The notes beneath the pieces are model-generated. The model did not search any database and was not told the origin of the DNA. It was given only the letters and a program-made list of their open reading frames with translations. 64,000 bases of DNA from Hofstenia miamia (lineage: Eukaryota > Xenacoelomorpha > Acoela), in assembly GCA_004352715.1 (NCBI GenBank), contig SCFE01000111.1, forward strand, positions 502,580 through 566,579. Reading direction: 5' to 3'. Of this stretch, positions 25,097-35,383 are shown in pieces. The translations under genes were made by a program, and so were the position numbers. Positions within the stretch are counted from its first letter, which is position 1. Each line of letters begins with the position of its first letter.

Positions 25097-26435
25097 AAGT
25101 TCTGGCCAAAATTATATGGACACTAGTTTTTTTTTATTTTCTTGACCAATAAGAAGTCGTTTAGACTCGTGATTTGACAAATAGACGACTAGCAAAAACT
25201 ACGCATTTTGATGTATTTAGATTTGTGTCATTTTTCGAATTGACTTCGATAGAGCAAATCGGTATCGCAGAAGCCTTAGGAAGGTCTAAAAGTGTTGTTC
25301 ATAACTTCCTAAAAGCTCCTAATACATATAAGACCAAGAAAAGATCAGGTCGCCCTGTCAAACTTACTCCTCGAGCCCAACGTCATGTAATCAATCAAGC
25401 TTCCAACCGTCGTATTAGCTCATCCGGGCTGAAACAAAGCTTAAAACTAGACATTTCAACCCGTACGATTCGTCGTACATTAGAAAAATGTCCTTTTTTA
25501 ATGTACAAATGCATGAAAAAGTCACCGCTTTTGACTAAACCTTATTTTAAGCGGCGTCAAAAATGGGCCAAGGAGAAAGTGGACATGGGTAAAGATTGGT
25601 TGAAAGTAATCTTCACAGATGAAAAGAAATTTAGATTAGATGGTCCGGACGGATGGAATCATTATTGGGTGGAAATTAGAAAGCCTGAAAAAAATGTTAT
25701 CAAAGCGTCAATGTGGTGGTGGCTCTGTCATGATTTGGGGAGCATTTTCTTCCACAGGAAAAAGCGAATTAAAATTTATCGAAGGTCGGTAACATGCAAG
25801 TAATTATATTGAAACAATTAGTGAATTTCTACTTCCTTACGCAAATTTAAATTATGGCACTGAGTTTATTTTACAACAAGATAATGCGAGTTCGCATACT
25901 GCAGGAGCAACAAAAAGGTTTTGTGAAGAGCAAAATATTACTATTATGGATTGGCCACCAAGATCCCCAGATCTTAATCCCATTGAGAATCTTTGGGGAT
26001 GCTTGGCGCGTGCTGTTTATGATAATGGGAGAAGAAAATTTGATTCTAAGGAAGCATTGATCAAAGAAATATGGTACCAGTGGAAGTTGATTGACAAAAG
26101 CCTAATTGGGAAGCTTATTTTGTCGATGAAAGATCGTTGCATACAAGTTATTGAAAGAAAAGGTAGAAAAATTGATTATTGAGTTTTGTAATGATGTTGG
26201 AAAGATTCTTTTTGCTATTAATTTTCGTATTTCATATGATGTCCGTATAATTTTGACCAAGTGATATTGACCATTTTTCTAGAAATCAGTTAATATTTAT
26301 TGTTAGGTAGAACAAAGCATATCCTAATGTGAGTTTTTTTGCCTAGATTTAAGTAATAAAATTTCATAATTGAAGCGTTCTTATTGTTAAAAAAATTGAG
26401 AAAAACTAGTGTCCGTATATTTTTGGCCAGAACTT
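25097..26435 (+). mobile_element. Tc1-like DNA transposon (DD34E), 1339 bp
   Basis: Inverted ends AAGTTCTGGCCAAAA (25097-) and its complement TTTTGGCCAGAACTT (to 26435) are flanked by TA on each side (25095-25096, 26436-26437), the target duplication of this superfamily. The ends continue with TATATGGACACTAGTTTTT and its mirror. A second near-copy of the end motif lies inside the right end at about 26240-26262. The transposase relic fills the middle. Confidence 0.9.
25174..26182 (+). pseudogene. Tc1-like transposase pseudogene
   Basis: This encoded the transposase that binds the element's inverted ends and moves it by cut and paste into TA. The N-terminal DNA-binding region has two helix-turn-helix parts (EQIGIAEALGRSKSVVHNF, then SSGLKQSLKLDISTRTIRR). 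Catalytic positions are visible: first D in VIFTDEKKF (25607-25633), second D in ILQQDNASSHT (about 25870-25900), E in DLNPIENLWG (about 25970-26000), with 34 residues between the last two (DD34E). Defects: the start codon appears mutated to TTG at 25174, a frame shift near 25700-25712 at an A run, and an in-frame TAA at 25790-25792. Total length (about 335 codons) is normal, so decay is recent. Confidence 0.88.
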
Positions 26436-26437
26436 TA

Positions 26438-26618
26438 ATTGTATTTTGGACATGGGACTTCACCGTTTTTGCCATAATTTTACATTAATTTGTGTTAGTG
26501 CGTGTGAACAAACCTAAGAATAAGAAAAGGCATTTAGCATACGAATGATTAAAGTATTGATCAATATCAATAAATAATTAGACTTAATAAGATCAAACAA
26601 ATTAATACATACTATTAC
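26438..26618. other. Likely intron of the 26.6-29.5 kb gene
   Basis: Non-coding AT-rich flank between the Tc1-like element and the candidate exon at 26619-26720. Confidence 0.35.
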
Positions 26619-26720
26619 TTTCCTAGGTTTAATTGTGTACTTCTTCTTTAGCTTCCCTGACAGAGTGGTTCTACGTATTTTGGATTTTTTACACTTGATT
26701 TTTGGAAGATTATCCATATC
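26619..26720 (-). CDS. Candidate internal exon, lysine/arginine-rich, unknown protein
   Basis: The minus strand shows an acceptor-like TTATTTAG before 26720 and a donor-like AAA|GTAATA after 26619. The 34-codon frame encodes DMDNLPKIKCKKSKIRR and then more basic residues. It lies downstream of the exon at 27051-27176, but the entry phase here (0) does not match that exon's exit phase (1), so an intermediate exon or a different acceptor is needed, or the two are unrelated. I do not recognise the protein. Confidence 0.35.
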
Positions 26721-26993
26721 CTAAATAATAATCTCATCAACTATAATACAAACAATACAGTACAATAACAAAAGTGGGACAGAAACTAAACTATCAAATT
26801 TTCTTAGAAAGTGTCGATTAACCCAAATTTTGCTAATGTCATATACAGTTCATAGCACACTAAAAACATGAAGTCTAAAGCATACATAATATTCAGGTAC
26901 AATAAATCAAAATGAATAAGGTATAAGTTTTACTGTGGTCTGCTAGAATTTTTTTGTAATTTTAACAAGGAACAAATGAAACAATAATAATAA

Positions 26994-26994
<1 letters not shown>

Positions 26995-27038
<44 letters not shown>
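26995..27038. repeat. (TA)n microsatellite
   Basis: About 44 bp of uninterrupted AT dinucleotide adjoining the splice donor side of the exon at 27051. Confidence 0.95.
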
Positions 27039-27042
<4 letters not shown>

Positions 27043-27050
27043 AGACTTAC

Positions 27051-27176
27051 TGAATTGCTTAGACGACCTACTAGGATGCAGTTTGCTGCGTAGTGTTAAA
27101 TCTCTTGCTGATATAGATGTTTTTTTTAAAAAGATTTTGTTATTTCCATTGTAAATCACAATTGATGTTTTTTTGT
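27051..27176 (-). CDS. Candidate internal exon of an unknown gene
   Basis: On the minus strand this 126-bp exon is preceded by CTATCAG and followed by the strong donor GTAAGT. It enters after 1 base of a codon and leaves after 1 base. The frame is open (KKTSIVIYNGNN, then SISARDLTLRSKLHPSRSS) and rich in serine and basic residues. It joins in phase to the exon at 27666-27732. I do not recognise a domain; the protein looks like a basic, perhaps nuclear, region. Confidence 0.5.
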
Positions 27177-27665
27177 CTGATAGATGGTGTTTGTAAAGTA
27201 TTGTATTGAAATAAGACTATTTGATGATTTTTCTGACAAAGTGCTGTTTGAGAGAAAAACTAAAATAAATAGTTGAAAATATTTTTTAAAATTATGTAGT
27301 TGAAGTATTTTATAAATTTTATTGATTTTTTAATTAATATATCGTTCCTAGAAAGTGACATTCTTAAAACAATTTACTCACTTACAGTTAAACATAAGTA
27401 ATGAATAGAGGTTTTGGAAATAGTAAAATAATGAAATAATGCAATACTTTACAAATCTCTTTTAATGCATAACATGTGATAATGAATTAACAGATATGTT
27501 GGAACCTCCAGATTTATTATTATGCAAAGGAAAATGTAATTTAGTTTGTTTTTTAATTGAAAATTATTGAGCTGGTTTATTCTTTTATCAAAGTTTAGAT
27601 ATTATTTTAGCTCTACATTTCAGTATTTGTATTTTCATATTTTGCTCTTAATATGAAATAATTAC

Positions 27666-27732
27666 CTACAGCATTGACGGCGCGTGCTGAAAGAGCTTGA
27701 GGTTGACCTGATGACATTTCTCCAGAATGATT
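27666..27732 (-). CDS. Candidate internal exon of an unknown gene
   Basis: On the minus strand the 67-bp exon follows a convincing pyrimidine tract and acceptor (CGATTCCCCTTGTAG) and ends at GTAG|GTAATT. Base composition is clearly less AT-rich than its flanks. The frame reads NHSGEMSSGQPQALSAR and exits in phase 1, which fits the next exon at 27051-27176. No family is recognised. Confidence 0.5.
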
Positions 27733-29408
27733 CTACAAGGGGAATCGAGTTAGAGCAGGGATGTGGTTAATGGAGTGGATAAGATTTTGCATTTTCCGTA
27801 AGTACAATAATAAGACAATGATGATAATAAGATGCCTAGCATCTTCCATGCATTTCTTTTATAATATGATTTATTTATATGTGAGGTAGGCAAATTTATT
27901 TTGGGTACAATTTGGCTAAAAATATTTACATTAAGAGAGCACTGTTTAAAGGCTATTCATATACTCCGATGATAGGTCACAGTGACGAAAAATTTGATAT
28001 GTTATATCTAAATACAACATTTCTTTCAAATCACTTGATTTCTTCAAACGCCAATAAAACGTGCTTCAGTGGCATAAGAAACCAATCCATAATAATGAGC
28101 TATACTTTGAAGAGTAGTTACATATAAGGGTTGATGAAATAAACTATCTGATTTATGGAATATCCCTAGTATTTTTCAAATAAGTTAATAAAAAGAATCT
28201 GAATACTTTTATGAGAAAGTTAATCACTTAGTAACCCCAATAGTGCCGAGCCAAACAACCAACTGAAAGTTGTGTATTTTTTCCAGTCAGTTAATGAATG
28301 TAATCCTAACAAAATTCCATGATTCCTGAATTTCTTAGCCCTCTCTAATTTAATCCAATTTCATTTGGTCTCAACCCATCCATGGCTCCATATATTCACA
28401 CATTTTAATGGATGCTAATAAAATTATGAAATGCATGGTCCCAGTTTCACTAGTTATGATATCAATGCCAAGTTGTTCACAGTTTCCCTTAGATACGTAT
28501 CCCTATGATACTAGATGGTTCAAAACAAAAAATTTCTAGAAATTTCGTGGCGCTGTTCACCAAAGCTCTATTTTTTCACTGCTCAGTAGTGAATTAAATT
28601 AACGTTTATCTATTTATGATATCACTGTTTAATTTGCTGACACACATCATTGAATATTTGTTTAATTCTTTGGCATGTTATTAATTCACTGCAGTTAAGT
28701 GATAATGAATTTAACATGATTTAGAGCATAAACTGACAGAAAAGCAATGTGTTGTTAAGTGTTATTTACCCCATGCATGTGATTAAGTTCTAAGATTAAA
28801 ATATTACATGTATCTTATATTTTCAAATGAGTAAATCACACCAACTACGTGTTTTAAAGCGCCATTGAGTAAAGTTTAAAAATTAGCATTTACATGGCGC
28901 TGGATGTTTCTGTCCCATGTCTATCCATGCACTTGTAATTATTGTCATCTCAGCCTTTAACTCACATTTTACACTTGCAATTAAAAAATAATTTTATTAT
29001 GAATTTTTGGAAAAAACAATAAATAATTAATCTAGAACTCTTCTCTTATAAAACGTTCTGAATATTAGTAGAGGCTATAGTAATTTTGCAGATGGCAGAG
29101 TTTGTAAGCGGCTTAGTTCAGTTCGGGTCGGTTGGGTTTGGTTTCTGCTTGCAATATCTGATTTGCAGTTCAAAGAGGTTCGAAATTCTTAAAATGAGTG
29201 TGTGATTGGATCTGTATCTACAACAGTTCATTCAATTCAAAATGATATTTCAATGAGATGAAATTTGCTCAAAATGACAATTTGTTTTTACATAGAAATA
29301 TAATGAAATGCTACATATTTTTAAAGAAAATGCGGCACAATTCCAAGATTTACACTAGCGAATAAAGTGTTCAAAGAAATTATCAAAAGCTCACATCATC
29401 TTAATCAC
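27733..29408. other. No gene recognised; possible intron
   Basis: An AT-rich stretch between candidate minus-strand exons. A 71-codon open frame at 27912-28127 (plus) shows no recognisable feature. Confidence 0.45.
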
Positions 29409-29478
29409 CTTTTATTGGATAGACGTCCTCGCACTGGACACTTTCGAGCAGAAATCAATTCATTCCGTTTTGCAGTAT
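29409..29478 (-). CDS. Candidate 70-bp internal exon of an unknown gene
   Basis: The minus strand has a strong acceptor (TTATTGTCCATTTTTGTAG) before 29478 and donor AAAAG|GTGATT after 29409. Only one of three frames is open (TAKRNELISARKCPVRGRLS), entering in phase 1 and leaving in phase 2. It is basic like the exons at 27 kb, so it may belong to the same gene, but its exit phase does not match the entry of the 27666-27732 exon and at least one exon would be missing between them. Confidence 0.4.
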
Positions 29479-29689
29479 CTACAAAAATGGACAATAAAAT
29501 CGATCTAACATGCTGATAACTTTTCTTAGTTGTATTAATAAAATGTTTAGTTATTGTTATTTATTATATATTATTATCAAAACTCGCTACCACAACGAAC
29601 AACATTTTTTTCATTATGCTTGATGTTTAAGCGAGAAGTTGCATTGTCTCCTAAATTTGTCAACGACTTAGAATTCATTAAATGTTGTC

Positions 29690-30050
29690 ATAAAGTTTTT
29701 CCCAATTTTGTAAATGAACCATAAACGGTAAAACTAAATTACTTAATGTTTGCTTTAATCCTAACAAAAATCTCTTGTCACATTTTATTGAACACAAAAT
29801 GCTTGAACTAGATATTGCTATAAACGAAAATAAATTTATTAACATTCTAGGTGATTTTAATGCACAAATTTCTTTACTAAATATGAATCCGAAAAGGTGT
29901 ATAGTATATGACATGAATATTGTCTAAATATCGTAAGTAAATAACAGTACTTCTACTAGGTATAATAATCTAATTGATTATTTTCTGACTGATACTTATG
30001 TATTCGAATCGTTTAGTGATAATAATTTATGTATCTACGTTAGCAATCTT
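29690..30050 (+). pseudogene. LINE apurinic-type endonuclease relic (copy G)
   Basis: The plus strand encodes CFNPNKNLL, then FINILGDFNAQIS (about 29848-29880, the conserved GDFN box) and, after a short break, NSTSTRYNNLIDYFLTD (about 29943-29995), which corresponds to the conserved region ahead of the SDH box of LINE endonucleases. It is cut at about 30055 by the start of the palindrome-rich element. Its N-terminal half and any RT are missing. Confidence 0.65.
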
Positions 30051-30069
30051 TCCCAATTAGAAAAATGTC

Positions 30070-30311
30070 GTCTTGAAGACGTCCTATGGAAGTCTTCATA
30101 AGACCAAGTATGGTCTTAAGTACGTCTTGAGGACGTCCCACGTGGTCTTGTTTGAGTCTTACACAAGTCACAATGTCGCACCTCTAGGACGTCAGTTCAA
30201 GACGTCTTGAAGACGTCCTATGAAAGTCTTCATGAGACCACATATGGTCTTCAGTACGTCTTGAGGACGGACCACATGGTCTTGTTTGAGTCTTACACGG
30301 GTCACAATTTT
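30070..30311. repeat. Tandem repeat, period 134 bp
   Basis: Bases 30070-30178 and 30204-30311 are near-identical copies beginning GTCTTGAAGACGTCCTATG. Each contains several GTCTT/AAGAC inverted pairs and ends with AGTCTTACAC plus a short CACAA stretch. Confidence 0.9.
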
Positions 30312-30606
30312 AATATTTACATTATATACAATTGCATTTTGCTGTTAACATGCAAATTGTATTATTTTAAATTAATCCATTTGTTTTACATATATTTAAT
30401 AAAATTCAAAATAAAGTGNGTAATACCAAAAATATTTCGGTGCTATTTTTCACTATAGGTATTGATATTTTAATATTCGTTTCTCTTTTCCTTGTTTATT
30501 AATATTTACATTATATACAATTGATTTTGCTGTTAACATGCAAATTGTATTATTTTAAATTAATCAATTTGTTTTACATATATTTAATAAAATTCAAAAT
30601 AAAGTG
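30311..30606. repeat. 108-bp direct duplication around a single N
   Basis: Bases 30311-30418 and 30500-30606 are nearly identical (TAATATTTACATTATATACA start, AAAATAAAGTG end). A lone N at 30419 follows the first copy, suggesting an assembly join. Confidence 0.9.
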
Positions 30607-32072
30607 AAACCAGTACAATATTTGAAAATATTTAAATATTTAGTGCACATACATTAATAGAAATAGTTAAATATACTTCATATGTTTTATTCTCTGTGAT
30701 TTTGGCAAGTCTAATCTTTTTTGATTTTTCATAATTTTTGTATTACAGAAGCAAATATTTTGATTAAAGACAAATGAAATATTTTAAACTTCCGGGTCAT
30801 TTGAAAGTGAAACTTATTTGTTCCAATTATGGTGTCTGTTGGTCTCCATGTACTCAAAGTAGTGCGCATTGATCATTTGCTTAATGCTGATTTAATAAAT
30901 TCATCAGCTATATAGAAATTATGGCTAAACACCTAAGTTCATTTTGCAGAAGTTTTTGTTTAAATAATGTACTATTGTATGAACATGTTGATAATGCAAT
31001 GTGACTTTTTCTGAAAAAATTCCATCAATTTTATGAAGCATAAATTGCAAATGGAGCATTAGTTGATGTTTAATAAAGCATATTAATTCAATGGAAAAGC
31101 CAGTTTGGTAGAATGTAATTAGCTGTTTTTAATTAGAATGTATGTTGTGATAATTCACTTAAAACCCTAATTTCTAAAAGAGGCAGCCTGATCATTGTAT
31201 GAATGGACTGGAGATTGATGGAATGGTTTCATGCTTTTCATATATGAACAACGGTTTTAGATGCTTGCTTCCTGCTAGTGTTAGTGGCATAATTCGGGTT
31301 TAGGGTTTGTAGCAATGTCTGACAATGCAATCAAATATATTTCCTTTAATTTTAATATGTAACTGTTTTATAGCATATAAATGCTAATAATCTAATTTTA
31401 ATATATATATATATATATTGAATCATTTCAAAATGGGATCTGCCGTGATTGTTCTTGGTTATACAATTTTTGCGTTCTATTGATGACATGTATTGAGAAT
31501 TGGCTTATTAAATTCCAAATCACTAATTGCTTTTGTATATATATTTTAAACCAAAATGTACATAAAAGTTAATAGAATTATAAATAATTCATTGACGAAT
31601 GCTAAAGATTTGTTTGTATTGAAATTATTCTGTTGCTATTTGACAAATTAGACAATGATTAACCAATTAAGTTTAACTTGTAGCCAAACAATATTTTTTG
31701 TTAAATGTGACAAATTTCACAATATATTAATGATGCTAATTGCAATTTTTGGTATTCATATTTCGAATTGCTTCTTTAATTAATCGGTCAACACAACCCA
31801 ATTTGGTCCATGATTAACATACATTGATCAAAATAATTTTGTAATGAGGAAATTACAATATATTGTATTATAACAGTTTTAATAATGCACCTTTTACATT
31901 GAAGTAAAATGACAAAATATCAGGCATTAGGAGACTTCTTTAAGACGTCTTGAAGACCTTGTCCTTGAGACGGCCCTAGGACTAGTCTAATATGAGTCCT
32001 GATATAGTCTTCAAAGTCTTGAAGACTACAGAGACCTAAATAAGACTGATTTGGGACGGTCCCTTTCTACTT

Positions 32073-32670
32073 ATGTACATACTATCATGTATGTATTTCA
32101 TGTGTTTCAGTAAACCTAAACGCAAATTATCGTATATTTTCATGTATTATAACATGTATTTTTTTATTTAGGCTGAGAGTGTTTACTGCACTGTTCATTT
32201 GTTTGTCTTGTGTTTTTGAGTTCTACTCGAATGTTAGTTTCCAAAATTCGTACGAAACATCCCACACTACACCACGCCACATGCCTGTTATGTCATTTTC
32301 ATTAATCTGGCACATGTTGAACTTCGGGTTGAGAGCCTGTCTGTGTATATAATGTATTCAAAATCTGACGCTAATGTTGGCCAGCGTGTATCGTGTATGT
32401 ATCTCAAAATTGTGTTCGTGTATGTACATGTATGTATCAAATTCAGTCGTCCCGTGTAGTTTTTTTCGTGTATGGAACGAAGGAACGCTGTCAGAGACTC
32501 ATTGACAGTATGCCAAGTCGAATCTCAGCTGTTATAAAGAGCAGAGGTGGACCAACATCATATTAATGTACTGTTTTAATATAGTTTTTTTGGAAAATAT
32601 CTATTAAATCCATATTTTACATATAATTCCAATTATCTTAATAATTTGGCCAGTATTGTATGTATACACG

Positions 32671-32707
<37 letters not shown>

Positions 32708-32988
32708 GCCTAATCTAAATTAGATACTAGACTATAAGAATGTTGTAACTTGGTTTATACGTTGGTTATGCTAACCCAAGTGATGCTAGAATATATATGT
32801 ATATATATATATATATATATATCCAAGTGATGCTAGAATAATATTGCAATATTATTGCAATAAAAAAAATGCAAAATAAAGATATTGCAATATATTGCAA
32901 TACTATTGTAATGAAATTCGGCTGCAATAAATATATTGCAAAATATTTATTGCAATATATTTTATTAGCAATATATTATCAAAAGGCC

Positions 32989-33023
<35 letters not shown>

Positions 33024-33727
33024 CAAACGTTTTTCAAATATATTAGTCAGACTTAACACAAATCCAGTGTTTATATATTGTAAGCGCAAAGCAAGACCAA
33101 AAAATTTACAATTCGCTTAAGGATAAAGGCAAAAGACCTTAGAAGTTTTGAGGCACATTCACCAAAAATGCATATTTTGATGAAAAAAAAATCAAAAATG
33201 TAAATATTTGTGATTGAAGAAGTGCCGCAAAGCGAGATCAATCAATATATAATGTAACAAAACAACTATGTCATTGAAGAGAAACAAATTAACTTAAAAT
33301 GATGCACCTGTAAAATATATCATTAAATTTAATAGTTTTTACTTCAATGCAACTATTAGATTTAAACACTGTTTGTTTTAAATAGTTCAAAAAGATGCAC
33401 TTAAGGGAAAACCGCATTATGATATCAAGATAAATTATGAAACATGACTAAATATCAAGATTTTTATCAATTCCAGCGGAGTGATCATTAACTACATTAT
33501 ACTCTCCAACTGTAAATCTTTGAATACAAAAAATTTCTTTTTTGATTGAGAATAAATTTATTTAAATATAAATGAAATGACCTAAAAACGCATATGGAAA
33601 TTATTAGTGTTATATATATTTAAAAATGACAGATGTTTTGTCACATTGAAAGATTACCAAGGCAACAGTGCTGAATGCGTTGTATTCTATAGGCAAGGGA
33701 ATTTACTTTACAATACAATTTGACAGA
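32073..33727. other. No gene recognised; (TA)n runs and palindrome cluster upstream of the TRIM gene
   Basis: (TA)n lies at about 32674-32704, 32797-32822 and 32993-33022. At 32841-32960 the sequence is a cluster of TATTGCAATA-type palindromes. CAAGTGATGCTAGAATA is duplicated at about 32778 and 32824. The last 500 bp precede the TRIM start and may hold its promoter, but I see no clear core element. Confidence 0.6.
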
Positions 33728-34383
33728 ATGGCAAATTATCTGGAACTGTTAACATGCTCTGTGTGCTTGGATATTTATAAAGATCCTGTTACTTTAAGTT
33801 GTCTTCATTCTTTCTGCAAACAATGCATTAACAGCTATGCCAAAAACCAACAAACTATTAATTGTCCAGTATGTCGAAAAACAGCAGAAGTGAAATCAAT
33901 AAAAGATGACTTTCGCATAGCTGAGTTTGTTGGGCTACTTAAGTCTTTTGAAAGTAAAGCTGAAAAACCTTTTAATTATTGCGATGTATGTGATGACGAT
34001 ATTGAACCAATCGAAGTTCATTTATGCAAAGATTGCGGGAAAGTTCTATGCATGAACTGTCGCCTTAAGCATGGAAAAAGCAAAAGAACAGAGAACCATA
34101 CTATATACGCCTTAAGTTCAAAACCTATTCCTTACTGCAAAGAGCACAATAAAAAATTGGAATATTATTGCAATGACAACAAATGTAAGAAATTGCTTTG
34201 TGTAAGTTGTGCATTGGTTTTTCATGAAGGTCATGCTAAACGAACAATTCAAGAACAAGCAGAAACATTTACAGACGAAATTGAAAGGAATATAGAAATT
34301 ATAAGTTCGCAGAATGAAAATTTAAAATCTTACCTTGAATACTCCAGAAAAAATGAATTAGAAATTATGGAGAAATTTAGGGA
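33728..34383 (+). CDS. TRIM/RBCC protein (RING, two B-boxes, coiled coil), 3' part in gap
   Basis: A likely E3 ubiquitin ligase of the tripartite-motif family, expected in the cytoplasm or nucleus. The start is the ATG at 33728; the frame stays open for 218 residues. The RING finger has C10, C13, C25, H27, C30, C33, C46 and C49 (C3HC4). A first B-box-like zinc site uses C85, C88, C100, C103, C108, C111, H115 and H124. B-box 2 uses C137, H140, C148, C153, C158, C161, H166 and H169. A coiled coil starts near residue 172 (ETFTDEIERNIEIISSQNENL). The C-terminal domain that would define the subfamily (NHL, filamin, B30.2 or none) lies in the 1000-N gap. All metal ligands are intact, so it is probably a working gene. 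Whether it has introns cannot be seen. Confidence 0.92.
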
Positions 34384-35383
34384 NNNNNNNNNNNNNNNNN
34401 NNNNNNNNNNNNNNNNNNNNNNNNNNNNNNNNNNNNNNNNNNNNNNNNNNNNNNNNNNNNNNNNNNNNNNNNNNNNNNNNNNNNNNNNNNNNNNNNNNNN
34501 NNNNNNNNNNNNNNNNNNNNNNNNNNNNNNNNNNNNNNNNNNNNNNNNNNNNNNNNNNNNNNNNNNNNNNNNNNNNNNNNNNNNNNNNNNNNNNNNNNNN
34601 NNNNNNNNNNNNNNNNNNNNNNNNNNNNNNNNNNNNNNNNNNNNNNNNNNNNNNNNNNNNNNNNNNNNNNNNNNNNNNNNNNNNNNNNNNNNNNNNNNNN
34701 NNNNNNNNNNNNNNNNNNNNNNNNNNNNNNNNNNNNNNNNNNNNNNNNNNNNNNNNNNNNNNNNNNNNNNNNNNNNNNNNNNNNNNNNNNNNNNNNNNNN
34801 NNNNNNNNNNNNNNNNNNNNNNNNNNNNNNNNNNNNNNNNNNNNNNNNNNNNNNNNNNNNNNNNNNNNNNNNNNNNNNNNNNNNNNNNNNNNNNNNNNNN
34901 NNNNNNNNNNNNNNNNNNNNNNNNNNNNNNNNNNNNNNNNNNNNNNNNNNNNNNNNNNNNNNNNNNNNNNNNNNNNNNNNNNNNNNNNNNNNNNNNNNNN
35001 NNNNNNNNNNNNNNNNNNNNNNNNNNNNNNNNNNNNNNNNNNNNNNNNNNNNNNNNNNNNNNNNNNNNNNNNNNNNNNNNNNNNNNNNNNNNNNNNNNNN
35101 NNNNNNNNNNNNNNNNNNNNNNNNNNNNNNNNNNNNNNNNNNNNNNNNNNNNNNNNNNNNNNNNNNNNNNNNNNNNNNNNNNNNNNNNNNNNNNNNNNNN
35201 NNNNNNNNNNNNNNNNNNNNNNNNNNNNNNNNNNNNNNNNNNNNNNNNNNNNNNNNNNNNNNNNNNNNNNNNNNNNNNNNNNNNNNNNNNNNNNNNNNNN
35301 NNNNNNNNNNNNNNNNNNNNNNNNNNNNNNNNNNNNNNNNNNNNNNNNNNNNNNNNNNNNNNNNNNNNNNNNNNNNNNNNNNN
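34384..35383. other. Assembly gap, 1000 N
   Basis: A placeholder-length gap removes the C-terminus of the TRIM gene. The TGA right after it at 35384 falls in the TRIM frame only by the arbitrary gap length and should not be read as its stop. Confidence 0.99.

Larger units (their letters stand above)
30055..32072. mobile_element. Palindrome-rich non-autonomous element, about 2 kb (most complete copy)
   Basis: Both ends are packed with GTCTT/AAGAC palindromes. The left end (30070-30311) holds two copies of a 134-bp-period repeat containing AAGACGTCTTGAAGAC; the right end (31942-32030) holds the same core. The termini are AATTAGAAAAATGTCGTC on the left and, reversed, AAGTAGAAAGGGACCGTC on the right, a weak inverted repeat. 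The inner part is AT-rich with a (TA)n run at 31400 and no protein. A second partial copy is inverted at 8136-8801. It abuts a LINE relic on the left. I do not recognise the family. Confidence 0.65.

Noticed and set aside
26962-27159. 65-residue single-exon gene
   Set aside because: Its end is (TA)n translation. The useful part is better explained as a spliced exon at 27051-27176.
30207-30458. 83-codon plus-strand gene
   Set aside because: It lies inside the tandem palindromic repeat and crosses a single N; nothing supports coding.
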